Numbered from the stretch's first letter, positions 9,018-17,336 are shown. The stretch is DNA of 64,000 nt from Amycolatopsis tolypomycina (GCF_900105945.1 NZ_FNSO01000002.1:1-64000), one strand, 5' to 3'. Notes: a model not told the origin generated them from the sequence alone. Numbers and translations: made by a program.

Positions 9018-9644
9018 ATGCACCGGATCATGCCGATGTACCTGGTGGTGAACACTTCGCGATCGATGGCCGGGCGTCTGGTCGAGGTCCGGAACGTGCT
9101 CACCGCGCTGGCCGACGAACTCCTGGAATCGCCGGTCCTGGGCGACCGGGTGCGGGTCAGCCTGGTGACCTTCGCCGAACACGCCCGATGCGTCCTCCCG
9201 CTTTCCGACCTGACCGAGCTGGCCGAGTTCCCTGCCCTGTCGCCCGGACGGGAAACCCGTTTCGGGCCCGCCTTCCAGTTGCTCGCCCGGCTGACCAGCG
9301 CCGACTCGGCCACCCACCTGGCCGCCGGGATGTTGTTCGATCGGCCGCTGGTGCTGCTGGTGACCGACGGGGTCCCCGCGGACCGCGGCTGGCGAGAAGC
9401 GTTCGACCACTTCTACCGGCAAGCCCATCCCCGCATCATCCTCATCACCGTGGGGGTGGAGCAGTCCCAGGCGCGGGAGATCCTCGATTCCGTGCGGATC
9501 TCCGGCATCCGGATGCTCGGCGATTCGCCGGACCAGCCACTGGCCAAGCAGATCCTGGCCGACCTGATGGCCTACACCGACGAACTCGTGACCTCCCGGG
9601 CGATCGGCAACAGGAACACAGGCGGTCGGCAGGACTTCGCGTGA
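9018..9644 (+). CDS. von Willebrand factor A domain protein (TerY-like)
   Basis: A 208-residue cytosolic protein that is essentially one vWA domain. The metal-ion (MIDAS) site is seen as MYLVVNTSRSM near the N-terminus, where the usual first Asp of DxSxS is Asn, and LLVTDGVPAD further on, with a Thr-bearing loop (GRETRFGPAF) between. This arrangement is like TerY proteins linked to tellurite and stress phospho-signalling modules. ATG 9018 has a GAGGAG ribosome site; an upstream in-frame start would overlap the previous gene. Its stop overlaps the GTG of the kinase-like gene (GTGA), implying translational coupling and a likely partner role. Confidence 0.85.
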   Translation: MHRIMPMYLVVNTSRSMAGRLVEVRNVLTALADELLESPVLGDRVRVSLVTFAEHARCVLPLSDLTELAEFPALSPGRETRFGPAFQLLARLTSADSATHLAAGMLFDRPLVLLVTDGVPADRGWREAFDHFYRQAHPRIILITVGVEQSQAREILDSVRISGIRMLGDSPDQPLAKQILADLMAYTDELVTSRAIGNRNTGGRQDFA

Positions 9645-10621
9645 ACGACGAAGCCTGGCCGCCCGTACCGCCCCGCATCGCGGAAGCCGAAGTCGGCATC
9701 GGCGATCAACTGGCCCGCGGTGGCGCGTCGACCGTCTTCTCGATCGCCGGCCCGCGGAAGACGCTGCTGTACAAGAAGTACAGCCGGCCGCGCGACGCCG
9801 GGGAGCTGGACGAGCTGGTCGGCACCCACGCCGGCTGGGACGCGAAGACCCTCGAGCGGGTCCGGCACACGCTGGCCTGGCCGGTCGCGACGGTGGGCGA
9901 GGACGGCCAGGCCGTCGGGGCGCTGGTCGTGCGCGCCGCGGCCGACTTCCAGTTCACCCTGCCCTCGGGCCGGACACGGGTCCGCGACTTCAACTTCCTG
10001 CTGTACGAAAAGCGGTCCGAAAAGCTCGGCGTGCCGCGGGCCACCGATCGCGACAAGGTCGATCTCCTCCGCGCTCTGCTGGACGTGCTGTCGTGGCTGG
10101 ACGACCACGGCTTCGTGCACGAGGACCTCGCCTCGCACAACCTCCTGTGGAAACTCGGCCCGGCCGAGGTGTTCGTGCTCGACTGCGACTCGCTGCGGCC
10201 GCTCGGCGGCGACAGCTCCTCGCCGCTCTACACCACGGTCGACTGGACGGACCCCCGCGTGCTCGCCGGCGAGGTCTCGCGGCCGGACCGGGCGTCGACG
10301 TCGTACGTCCTCGGTCTCCTGGTACCTCGCGTGCTGATCTCGCCCCACTGGTACCCGAACGATCCCCTGCCGCCCGAGCGGCTTCCCGCCGCGCTCACCG
10401 AGCTGGTCGTCCGGGCGTCCGGGCCCGCGGCGTCCCGGCCGTCGCTGACCGAGTGGGCGCGCGGCCTGGACAAGGCGTCGGCCCAGACCACCGGCACCGT
10501 GGTGGAACCGGCGCCGGTCGGCGACCCGGCCGCGGTGCGGACGGCGGACCGGTGGATCTTCGCCGGCGGGCTGCTGCTCGGCGCCCTCCTGGCGATCTTC
10601 GTCCTGGCGAGGTTCGTATGA
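9641..10621 (+). CDS. Protein kinase-like protein with C-terminal membrane anchor
   Basis: A 326-residue protein with a kinase-like fold. GDQLARGGASTVF near residue 20 stands for the Gly-rich loop, LLYKKYS carries the candidate beta-3 Lys, VHEDLASHNLLW is the catalytic loop (Asp and Asn kept, Arg of HRD replaced by Glu) and VFVLDCDSL replaces DFG by DCD. RVRDFNFLLYEKR is an insertion typical of TerY-associated kinases. The C-terminal hydrophobic segment (IFAGGLLLGALLAIFVLARF) anchors it in the membrane. GTG 9641 overlaps the vWA stop; the gene end overlaps the next ATG. Catalysis is possible but not certain, given the unusual motifs. Confidence 0.82.
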   Translation: MNDEAWPPVPPRIAEAEVGIGDQLARGGASTVFSIAGPRKTLLYKKYSRPRDAGELDELVGTHAGWDAKTLERVRHTLAWPVATVGEDGQAVGALVVRAAADFQFTLPSGRTRVRDFNFLLYEKRSEKLGVPRATDRDKVDLLRALLDVLSWLDDHGFVHEDLASHNLLWKLGPAEVFVLDCDSLRPLGGDSSSPLYTTVDWTDPRVLAGEVSRPDRASTSYVLGLLVPRVLISPHWYPNDPLPPERLPAALTELVVRASGPAASRPSLTEWARGLDKASAQTTGTVVEPAPVGDPAAVRTADRWIFAGGLLLGALLAIFVLARFV

Positions 10622-11259
10622 GCACGTCGAAACTGGCCGGGATCTCGGAATGGGCGGCGCAGGCGGCGCAGATCACCACGGGTGTGGCCGGCCTGTCCTA
10701 CGCCTTCGGCTGGATCTTGATGGCCCGCTTCTACGGTGCACTCGGTGTCGATCCCGAAGACGCCGGGATCACGTTCTCCTGGCTGGTCGCCCGGGCGTTC
10801 CTGGTCGGCCTGGTAGCGCTGGCCGCGTTCCTCGCGGTCCGGTGGCTGCAGAACCGGGCGGCGTCGGCGCAGCCGACCTGGGTCACCCTCTCCATCGGCA
10901 CCGGCGTGCGGTCACTGGCGGAGGTGCACCTGTCGCTGCCCGGCCGCCACCTGCTCCGCGGCCTGGCCGGCGCGCTGACCGGATTCGTGGTGGTTTTCCT
11001 GCTGATCCTGCCTTTCCGGCTGGGCGACCGGTTTGCCGGCGACGCGCTGGCCGGCCGTCCGGTGGACTTCGGCCTGCTCGGCACGTCGGTGATCAGGGCG
11101 CCGGAAGTCCGGCTGTCGCCGGCCGACCCGGCGAAACCGGCGCCGGCGGCCGGCTGTGTGCTGCGGCTGGGCGGAAACGCGGGCACCTCGCTCTTCGTCG
11201 CGGGCGGCCGCGTGATCCGCGTGTCCGACCAGAACGTGACGGTTTCTTCGTCCTGCTGA
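10618..11259 (+). CDS. Membrane protein, last gene of vWA-kinase operon
   Basis: A 213-residue protein beginning at ATG 10618, which overlaps the stop of the kinase-like gene (ATGA). Membrane segments lie near residues 20-40, 56-78 and 120-142 (LTGFVVVFLLILPF). A motif YGALGVDPEDAGITFSWL follows the first segment, and the last 70 residues form a small exported or cytosolic beta-rich domain (GCVLRLGGNAGTSLFVAGG). It has no recognised family. Tight coupling suggests the four proteins work as one membrane-linked signalling or sensing complex. Confidence 0.78.
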   Translation: MSTSKLAGISEWAAQAAQITTGVAGLSYAFGWILMARFYGALGVDPEDAGITFSWLVARAFLVGLVALAAFLAVRWLQNRAASAQPTWVTLSIGTGVRSLAEVHLSLPGRHLLRGLAGALTGFVVVFLLILPFRLGDRFAGDALAGRPVDFGLLGTSVIRAPEVRLSPADPAKPAPAAGCVLRLGGNAGTSLFVAGGRVIRVSDQNVTVSSSC

Positions 11260-11274
11260 ACAGGCGGCCCGGTT

Positions 11275-11310
11275 CCGAAAGTTTCGGCGCGAATCCCGTT
11301 CTTTTCGAAA
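11275..11310. promoter_or_regulatory. CGAAA/TTTCG operator-like boxes upstream of the AA10 gene
   Basis: CCGAAAGTTTCGG at 11275-11287 is a perfect palindrome around a central G, and TTTCGAAA at 11303-11310 is a second palindrome of the same kind. Related boxes lie before the GH5 gene (12194) and the GH11 gene (32336). They resemble CGAAA-type sites recalled from Streptomyces xylanase promoters; the regulator is not in this window. Confidence 0.45.
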
Positions 11311-11387
11311 CCGGCGGGAAATAACCACAATGCCTTTCCGGTGTTTGGTTGAAGTATGTCCGGATCGGGGTTAAGCTGCTGCCACCC

Positions 11388-11401
11388 TGGGAGCGCTCCC
11401 A
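11388..11401. promoter_or_regulatory. CebR-type operator (cellulose-utilisation box)
   Basis: The perfect 14-bp palindrome TGGGAGCGCTCCCA matches the operator bound by CebR, the cello-oligosaccharide-responsive LacI-family repressor of Streptomyces. It ends 45 bases before the start of the AA10 gene, a position suited to repression. No cebR gene is in the window. Confidence 0.8.
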
Positions 11402-11446
11402 CATGAACCCACCCACGCTCGTTCTTCCGAGAATGGAGGATCATCC

Positions 11447-12106
11447 ATGCGCAGGCGCAGTTTCTCCGGGTCCGGTACCGCACGACGCAGCCTGATCGCC
11501 CTCGTCATCGCCGGGCTGTCCTGCCTGTTCGTCGGGGTGCCTGCCGCCTCGGCGCACGGCACCATCGTCGGTCCCGCGACCCGCGCCTACCAGTGCTGGA
11601 AGGACTGGGGCAGCCAGCACACCAACCCGGCCATGCAGCAGCAGGATCCCATGTGCTGGCAGGCTTTCCAGGCCAACGCCGACACCATGTGGAACTGGAT
11701 GAGCGCGCTGCGGGACGGGCTGAAGGGCAACTTCCAGGGGTCGACGCCCGACGGGCAGCTCTGCAGCAACGGCCTGGCGCGCAACAACTCCCTGAACACC
11801 CCCGGCCAGTGGCGGACCACCAGCATCGGCGCGAACTTCTCGATGCACCTGTACGACCAGGCGAGCCACGGTGCCGACTACTTCCGCGTCTACGTCAGCA
11901 AGAACGGGTTCAACCCCGCCACCCAGCGCCTCGGCTGGGGCAACCTGGACTTCATCACCCAGACCGGCCGCTACGCCCCGGCGAAGGACATCACGTTCAA
12001 CGTCCAGACCTCCGGCTACCGCGGCCACCACGTCATCTTCACCATCTGGCAGGCTTCGCACCTCGACCAGACGTACATGTGGTGCAGTGACGTGAACTTC
12101 GGCTGA
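11447..12106 (+). CDS. AA10 lytic polysaccharide monooxygenase
   Basis: A 219-residue secreted copper enzyme that oxidatively cleaves crystalline chitin or cellulose. The signal peptide ends PAASA, leaving His37 (HGTIVGPATR) as the mature N-terminus, the first His of the copper brace. The second brace His is in YDQASHGADYFRVY, and the C-terminal SDVNFG holds the axial Phe region. Cys pairs (YQCW/PMCW, LCSN, MWCSDV) suggest disulphides. There is no added binding module. ATG 11447 has a GGAGG-like ribosome site. The CebR box favours cellulose as substrate; sequence alone does not settle chitin versus cellulose. Confidence 0.93.
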   Translation: MRRRSFSGSGTARRSLIALVIAGLSCLFVGVPAASAHGTIVGPATRAYQCWKDWGSQHTNPAMQQQDPMCWQAFQANADTMWNWMSALRDGLKGNFQGSTPDGQLCSNGLARNNSLNTPGQWRTTSIGANFSMHLYDQASHGADYFRVYVSKNGFNPATQRLGWGNLDFITQTGRYAPAKDITFNVQTSGYRGHHVIFTIWQASHLDQTYMWCSDVNFG

Positions 12107-12113
12107 CGCATTC

Positions 12114-12163
12114 ACGGCCGGGTCGCATTGAACAGGACGTCGCTGTTCAATGCGGCCGGCCGT
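12114..12163 (+). terminator. Hairpin terminator after the AA10 gene
   Basis: Near-perfect arms (ACGGCCGG then CGCATTGAACAG, mirrored by CTGTTCAATGCG then CCGGCCGT) with a short GACGTCG loop, followed by GTTCTTT. It begins eight bases after the stop. Confidence 0.7.
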
Positions 12164-12193
12164 GTTCTTTCCTGACCGATCGCGATCGTTTTG

Positions 12194-12202
12194 CTTCGAA
12201 AG
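12194..12202. promoter_or_regulatory. CGAAA-type box upstream of the GH5 gene
   Basis: CTTCGAAAG lies about 80 bases before the GH5 start. It is a shorter version of the boxes before the AA10 and GH11 genes. Alone it would be weak; the recurrence before three polysaccharide-degrading loci is what supports it. Confidence 0.3.
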
Positions 12203-12282
12203 CCTGGCCGCTCCCCGGGGCCGGGTGTTACCCAGTGTCTCGACCATTCCGGCTGCGCAAGGGATCCGGGAGGACCGAGCCG

Positions 12283-13737
12283 ATGAGACCCACCCATTCC
12301 GTGCTCCGCAGGGCGCTGTCCCGGGCGGCCAGGCTGCTGGCGCTGACGGCGCTCGCCGGCGGGCTGCTGACCGCCGGCCCGCAGCAGGCCCAGGCGTCCA
12401 CGGCCGGCTTCAAGGGCGTCAACTGGGCCGACGCGCGCGACAACTTCGTCAACGGCGTGCTGTACGTGTCCGGGCTCGGCGCCTCCGACACCTACGCCTC
12501 CGCCGCCACCACGGCGAACCAGGTGGTCGGGCAGCTGTACTCGATCACCGGGGCCGACACCGTCCGGATGCCGGTCAACGAGCCGACGGTCGCCCAGTAC
12601 TGGGGCACCTACACCGGGGCGATCGACACCGCGCTCACCAAGGGCAAGGTGATCCTCGCCTACTGGGCCTACACCGGCGGCAAGCCACCGGACACCGCGA
12701 AGTTCCAGCAGATGTGGGACACGATCGTCGCCAAGTACGGCAGCAACCCGAACGCCTACTTCGAGGTCATCAACGAGCCGCACGGCTTCGGCACCGCCGA
12801 CCTGAACAACTTCTACAACGGCTGGCTGGCCCGGTACCCGGGCGTGCCGCGCGGCCGGGTGATCCTCGACGGCGCCGGCCTGGCCCAGAACGTGCCCGCG
12901 GTCGGCGGCGACCGGCGGCTCGACGGGACCCTGCTGGCGGCCCACGACTACTCGTTCTTCGCCGGCTACGAAAGCGAAAACGAGTGGGCCGACCACCTCG
13001 GTGGCTACATCGGCGCGTACGCCGACCGGACGGTCGTCACCGAGTGGGGCGGCCCGATGTCGCCCGGCAGCAAGAACGGCGTGCAGTACGACACCATCGA
13101 CTACAACATCCCGAGCGGCTCGTTCTTCGCCGACTACGTCCGGGGCGTCAGCGCGAAGATGCGCAGCCTCGGCGTGGGCAGCGTCTACTGGCCGGGCCTG
13201 CGCGACGGCGACTGGTACAGCATGACGACCAAGACCGGCACGGGCGCGGGCATCAAGCTGTCGCTGTCGAACCCCAGCGGGCTGGCCCGGCTGCGGTACG
13301 CGTGGGGCTCCGGCAGCGGCGGCGGCACGTACGTCCGGATCGTCAACGCCGCCACCGGCCTGTACCTCGACGGACTGGGCCGGACGGCCAGTGGCGCCAC
13401 GGCCGGCCAGGCGAGCGGCGACCCGGGCCGGTACGACCAGCAGTGGGTCGTCGAGAACTCCGGCAACCGCGTGCGCATCAAGAACCGCGCCACCGGCCTC
13501 TACCTCGACGGTGGGGGCCGCACCACCAACGGCGCCGCGGTGACGCAGTACGCGAGCAGCACCAGTGGCAACCAGCAGTGGTTGGTCGTGACCGACGCGA
13601 ACAACGTCCGCATCCGCAACGGCGGCACCGGCCTGTACCTCGACGGCATGGGCCGCACGAGCAGCGGCGCCGACCTCGGCCAGTACGGCACCAGTGCCAG
13701 CGCCAACCAGCGGTGGCGCATCGTCGCGGCAGGCTGA
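12283..13737 (+). CDS. GH5 endoglucanase-like hydrolase with ricin-type carbohydrate-binding module
   Basis: A 484-residue secreted glycosidase. A signal peptide of about 40 residues ends QQAQA. The GH5 barrel follows (STAGFKGVNWADARDN): the acid/base Glu is in FEVINEPHGFG and the nucleophile Glu in VVTEWGGPMS. After a Gly/Ser linker (GSGSGGG) comes a C-terminal beta-trefoil (CBM13/ricin-like) with three repeats each reading TGLYLDG-GRT and ending in QQW or QRW. ATG 12283 follows GGGAGGA and is preferred over an upstream start. It probably acts on cellulose or a related beta-glucan; it stands directly after the AA10 gene, which fits joint attack on plant polysaccharide. Confidence 0.92.
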   Translation: MRPTHSVLRRALSRAARLLALTALAGGLLTAGPQQAQASTAGFKGVNWADARDNFVNGVLYVSGLGASDTYASAATTANQVVGQLYSITGADTVRMPVNEPTVAQYWGTYTGAIDTALTKGKVILAYWAYTGGKPPDTAKFQQMWDTIVAKYGSNPNAYFEVINEPHGFGTADLNNFYNGWLARYPGVPRGRVILDGAGLAQNVPAVGGDRRLDGTLLAAHDYSFFAGYESENEWADHLGGYIGAYADRTVVTEWGGPMSPGSKNGVQYDTIDYNIPSGSFFADYVRGVSAKMRSLGVGSVYWPGLRDGDWYSMTTKTGTGAGIKLSLSNPSGLARLRYAWGSGSGGGTYVRIVNAATGLYLDGLGRTASGATAGQASGDPGRYDQQWVVENSGNRVRIKNRATGLYLDGGGRTTNGAAVTQYASSTSGNQQWLVVTDANNVRIRNGGTGLYLDGMGRTSSGADLGQYGTSASANQRWRIVAAG

Positions 13738-13744
13738 ACCGCGC

Positions 13745-13775
13745 CGGGCGGGGCTCCGGTCCGGGGCCCCGCCCG
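13745..13775 (+). terminator. Hairpin terminator after the GH5 gene
   Basis: Arms CGGGCGGGGC and GCCCCGCCCG flank an 11-base loop and are followed by CGCTTTCTG, eight bases downstream of the GH5 stop. Confidence 0.65.
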
Positions 13776-13891
13776 CGCTTTCTGCGCCACAACGTCGCAT
13801 TTGCCCGCTCATTGCCCCGCGCACGCATGTTTTGCGGAGCGCACGGGCGTCAACCCGTGATCGAGCACGCCGTCGCGGGAAGGAGCGGAGC

Positions 13892-14938
13892 ATGCGAGCA
13901 CTGACCGTGGTGCCGGAACAGCGGGGGTCCCTGCGGGTCGGCACCGTGCCCGACCCGCACCCGGCGCACGGCGAGCTGCTCGTGCGGGGCCTCGCGCTGG
14001 GCGTGTGCGGCACGGACAAGGAGATCGCCCGCGGCGAGTACGGCTGGGCACCACCGGGCCGGGACCGGCTGGTGCTGGGCCACGAGTCACTCGGTCAGGT
14101 GATCGAGCCGGCCGGCGACTTCGCGGCGGGCGACCTCGTCGCCGGGATCGTCCGGCGGCCCGACCCGGTGCCGTGCGGCGCGTGCGCGGCCGGCGAGTTC
14201 GACATGTGCCGCAACGGCCGCTACACCGAGCGCGGCATCAAGGAGATCGACGGCTACGGCAGCGAGCTGTGGACCGTCGAAGCGGACTACGCGGTGCGCC
14301 TCGACCCGCGCCTGCGGGACGTCGGCATGCTGATGGAGCCCACGACGGTGGTCGCGAAGGCGTGGGAGCAGATCCAGCGCGTCGGCGAACGCGCGTGGTT
14401 CGAACCGAAGCGGGTGCTGGTGACCGGCGCGGGCCCGATCGGGCTGCTCGGGGCGCTGCTGGGCGTCCAGCGCGGCCTCGACGTCCACGTCCTCGACCGC
14501 GTCGCCGACGGGCCCAAGCCCCGGCTCGCCGAGGCGCTCGGGGCGACCTACCACGCCGAGCCGGTCGAGAAGGTGCTGCCGTCACTCGAACCCGACATCG
14601 TCCTGGAGGCCACCGGCGTCGGTTCGCTGGTGTTCGACGCGATGGCGGGGACCGGCGCGTACGGGATCGTCTGCCTCACCGGCGTCTCCCCCACCGGACG
14701 GCACCTCACCGTGGACGCGGGGAGCATCAACCGCGAGCTCGTCCTCGAAAACGACGTCGTCATCGGCTCGGTGAACGCCAACCACCGCCACTACCGCGCG
14801 GCCGCCGACGCACTCGGCCGCGCGGACCTGGACTGGCTGGGCGGGCTCGTCACCCGGCGGGTGCCCCTGAGCCGGGCCGCGGACGCCTTCGAGGCGGGCG
14901 ACGCCGACGTCAAGGTCGTCCTCGACCTCGAGCGGTGA
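13892..14938 (+). CDS. Zinc-dependent glucose 1-dehydrogenase-like alcohol dehydrogenase
   Basis: A 348-residue medium-chain dehydrogenase. GVCGTDKEIARGEYG and VLGHESLGQV carry the catalytic zinc ligands (Cys, His, Glu), and PCGACAAGEFDMC is a reduced structural-zinc loop. VLVTGAGPIGLLGALLGVQRG is the Rossmann dinucleotide-binding site (given here in its conserved GAGPIG core). The features match archaeal and bacterial glucose 1-dehydrogenases that oxidise aldoses to lactones with NAD(P). ATG 13892 follows AAGGAGCGGAG. The stop overlaps the GTG start of the GH15 gene, so the two are coupled: the hydrolase may release glucose that this enzyme oxidises. Confidence 0.85.
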   Translation: MRALTVVPEQRGSLRVGTVPDPHPAHGELLVRGLALGVCGTDKEIARGEYGWAPPGRDRLVLGHESLGQVIEPAGDFAAGDLVAGIVRRPDPVPCGACAAGEFDMCRNGRYTERGIKEIDGYGSELWTVEADYAVRLDPRLRDVGMLMEPTTVVAKAWEQIQRVGERAWFEPKRVLVTGAGPIGLLGALLGVQRGLDVHVLDRVADGPKPRLAEALGATYHAEPVEKVLPSLEPDIVLEATGVGSLVFDAMAGTGAYGIVCLTGVSPTGRHLTVDAGSINRELVLENDVVIGSVNANHRHYRAAADALGRADLDWLGGLVTRRVPLSRAADAFEAGDADVKVVLDLER

Positions 14939-16746
14939 TCACGGTGGCCCCGATCGAGGACTACGCCATCCTGGGCGACCTGCACACGGCCGCGCTGCTC
15001 TCGCGCGACGGCGCGATCGACTGGCTCTGCCTCCCGCGCTTCGACTCCCCGGCCTGCTTCGCCGCCCTCCTGCACGACGAGCACGCCGGCACCTGGCGGC
15101 TCGCCCCGGCGAGCGGCGGGCCCGCGGCCCGGCGGGCGTACCGCGGCGACTCGCTGATCATGACGACCGAGTGGGACACCCCCGACGGCACCGTCCGCGT
15201 CCTGGACTTCATGCCGCCCCGCGGGGAAGCCGCCGACGTCGTCCGGATCGTCGAAGGCGTTTCGGGCCGGGTGCCGATGCGCATGCTGCTGCGGCTGCGG
15301 TTCGGCTACGGTGCCGTCACGCCGTGGGTCCGCAGTGAGAACGGCGAGTTCGTCGCGGTCGCCGGGCCCGACGCGATCCGGGTCCGCACGCCGGTGCCGC
15401 TGCACGGCGAAGACATGGCGACGCACGCGGAGTTCACCGTCGCGGCCGGGGAACGCGTCCCGTTCGTCCTCACCCACAGCGCGTCCCACCACCCGCGCCC
15501 GCGGTCCGCCGACGCCGAAACCGCGCTGGCCGAGACCGAACGCTTCTGGGCGGACTGGATCGGCCGCTGCCGGTACGACGGCCAGTGGCCGGACGCGGTC
15601 CGCCGCGCGCTGATCACCCTCAAGGCCCTCACCTACGCCCCGACCGGCGGCATCCTCGCCGCCGCGACGACGTCGCTGCCCGAACGGCTCGGCGGGTCGC
15701 GCAACTGGGACTACCGCTACTGCTGGCTGCGCGACGCCACCTTCACCCTGCAGGCCCTGATCGGCACGGGCTACCACGAAGAAGCCCGCGCGTGGCGCGA
15801 ATGGCTCGTCCGCGCGGTCGCGGGCGACCCCGCCGACCTGCAGATCATGTACGGCCTCGACGGCACCCGCCTGCTGCCGGAGTCGACGCTGGACTGGCTG
15901 TCCGGCTACGAGGATTCGGCGCCGGTCCGGATCGGCAACGCGGCGGCCGGCCAGTTCCAGCTCGACGTCTGGGGCGAGGTCCTCGACGGCCTCCACCTGG
16001 TCCGCGAAGCCGGGCTGCCGACGTTCCACCCGGCATGGGACCTGCAGCGCGCGCTGCTCGAGTTCCTCGAGGGCAACTGGGACCGGCCGGACAACAGCCT
16101 GTGGGAGGTCCGCGGGCCGCGGCGGCACTTCGTCCACTCCAAGGTGCTGGCCTGGGCCGGCGTCGACCGCGCGGTGCACACGGTGCAGGCCCACGGCCTC
16201 GACGGCCCGGCCGGCGACTGGCGGGCGCTGCGGGACAAGATCCACCAGGACGTCTGCGCGCACGGGTACGACGCCGATCGCACCACGTTCACCCAGTTCT
16301 ACGGCTCACGCGGGTTGGACGCGGCGCTGCTGCTCATCCCGCGCGTCGGCTTCCTGCCGGCCGCGGACCCCCGGGTCCGCGGGACGGTCGACGCGGTCCG
16401 CGCGGAGCTGGCCCACGACGGGTTCGTCCGGCGCTACGACGCCGACGCCGACGGCGGTGTCGACGGCTTGCCCGGCGGCGAGGGCAGCTTCCTGGCGTGC
16501 AGCTTCTGGCTCGCGGACGCGCTCCACGCGACCGGCCGCCGGCGCGAGGCCCGGTCGCTGTTCGAGCGGCTTCTCGGCCTGCGCAACGACGTGGGGCTGC
16601 TGTCGGAGGAGTACGACACCGAGCTGGGGCGGCAGGTGGGGAACACGCCGCAGGCGTTCAGCATGGTCGGGCTGGTCAACACGGCCCGGCAGCTCTCGGG
16701 TGCCGAGACCGGCACGAACGCGCCGGGGGCGGACCAGCGCTCCTAG
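14935..16746 (+). CDS. GH15 glucoamylase/trehalase-type hydrolase
   Basis: A 603-residue cytosolic enzyme of the GH15 family. The N-terminal trehalase-like domain starts PIEDYAILGDLHTAALLSRD, and the (alpha/alpha)6 barrel includes GSRNWDYRYCWLRDATFTL, the strongly conserved substrate-binding stretch, and LSEEYDTELGRQVGNTPQAF at the end. Such proteins hydrolyse alpha-linked glucosides; mycobacterial members are trehalases. GTG 14935 overlaps the dehydrogenase stop (GTGA), and a second GTG lies three codons on. No signal peptide. The 3' end overlaps the convergent TetR gene by four bases. Confidence 0.9.
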   Translation: MITVAPIEDYAILGDLHTAALLSRDGAIDWLCLPRFDSPACFAALLHDEHAGTWRLAPASGGPAARRAYRGDSLIMTTEWDTPDGTVRVLDFMPPRGEAADVVRIVEGVSGRVPMRMLLRLRFGYGAVTPWVRSENGEFVAVAGPDAIRVRTPVPLHGEDMATHAEFTVAAGERVPFVLTHSASHHPRPRSADAETALAETERFWADWIGRCRYDGQWPDAVRRALITLKALTYAPTGGILAAATTSLPERLGGSRNWDYRYCWLRDATFTLQALIGTGYHEEARAWREWLVRAVAGDPADLQIMYGLDGTRLLPESTLDWLSGYEDSAPVRIGNAAAGQFQLDVWGEVLDGLHLVREAGLPTFHPAWDLQRALLEFLEGNWDRPDNSLWEVRGPRRHFVHSKVLAWAGVDRAVHTVQAHGLDGPAGDWRALRDKIHQDVCAHGYDADRTTFTQFYGSRGLDAALLLIPRVGFLPAADPRVRGTVDAVRAELAHDGFVRRYDADADGGVDGLPGGEGSFLACSFWLADALHATGRRREARSLFERLLGLRNDVGLLSEEYDTELGRQVGNTPQAFSMVGLVNTARQLSGAETGTNAPGADQRS

Positions 16747-17318
16747 CCGCGAGCCGGTCCCTGCAGCCGAGCGTGCTCGCCCTTGCCGAAGGCGCGGAGG
16801 AACGTGTCGATGATGACGTCCGCGGCTAGGCGGTCGTTCAGGACCGACAGGTCCTTTGTGGACAGACCCAGCAATGACCCCAGAACGCTGGTGGGCCAGC
16901 TGGGCGGCAGTCCCGCCCGCAGGAAGCCCTCGAGGATGGCCCGCATGACGAACCGGTCGACCTCCTCGATCGCGCGCTGCCGCCGCGCCCAGATCTCCGG
17001 GTCCGAGCGCATCCGGCTCACTTCGGTCGGCCAGGTGCGGTTGACCCGGACGATCCCCCGGACGTACGCGTCCAGGGCCTCCAGAACCGGCGCCTCGTGG
17101 AACCGGGCCGCCTCGATCGCCGCTTCGATCGCGTCCAGACGGGCCTGGTAGACCGCGGACAGCAGCTCCTCCCGGCTGGTGAACCGGCGGTAGACGGTCC
17201 GGCGGTCGACGCCGGCCTCCGCCGCGATCGCCGCGATGCTCGTGGCCGGGTCTTCGGCGAGCATACGGGCGCCCGTGGTCAGCAGCAGCTCGAGATTGCG
17301 CGCGGCGTCAGCTCTCAC
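16743..17318 (-). CDS. TetR-family repressor, divergent from aldehyde dehydrogenase
   Basis: A 191-residue regulator. The N-terminal helix-turn-helix reads ATSIAAIAAEAGVDRRTVYRRF, after which the ligand-binding domain is helical (VLEALDAYVRGIVRVNRTW). It is transcribed away from the aldehyde dehydrogenase gene, and the 84 bases between them hold a perfect long inverted repeat, so it most likely represses that gene and itself. The inducer is probably an aldehyde or related hydrophobic compound, which is inference. Its last bases overlap the GH15 stop. Confidence 0.88.
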   Translation of the reverse strand: MRADAARNLELLLTTGARMLAEDPATSIAAIAAEAGVDRRTVYRRFTSREELLSAVYQARLDAIEAAIEAARFHEAPVLEALDAYVRGIVRVNRTWPTEVSRMRSDPEIWARRQRAIEEVDRFVMRAILEGFLRAGLPPSWPTSVLGSLLGLSTKDLSVLNDRLAADVIIDTFLRAFGKGEHARLQGPARG

Positions 17319-17336
17319 TCTCCCACCCTAGCAGTA

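Noticed and set aside
14005..14934. Long N-terminal extension of the GH15 gene frame
   Set aside because: It reads the dehydrogenase gene in a wrong frame; the real start is the GTG overlapping the dehydrogenase stop.
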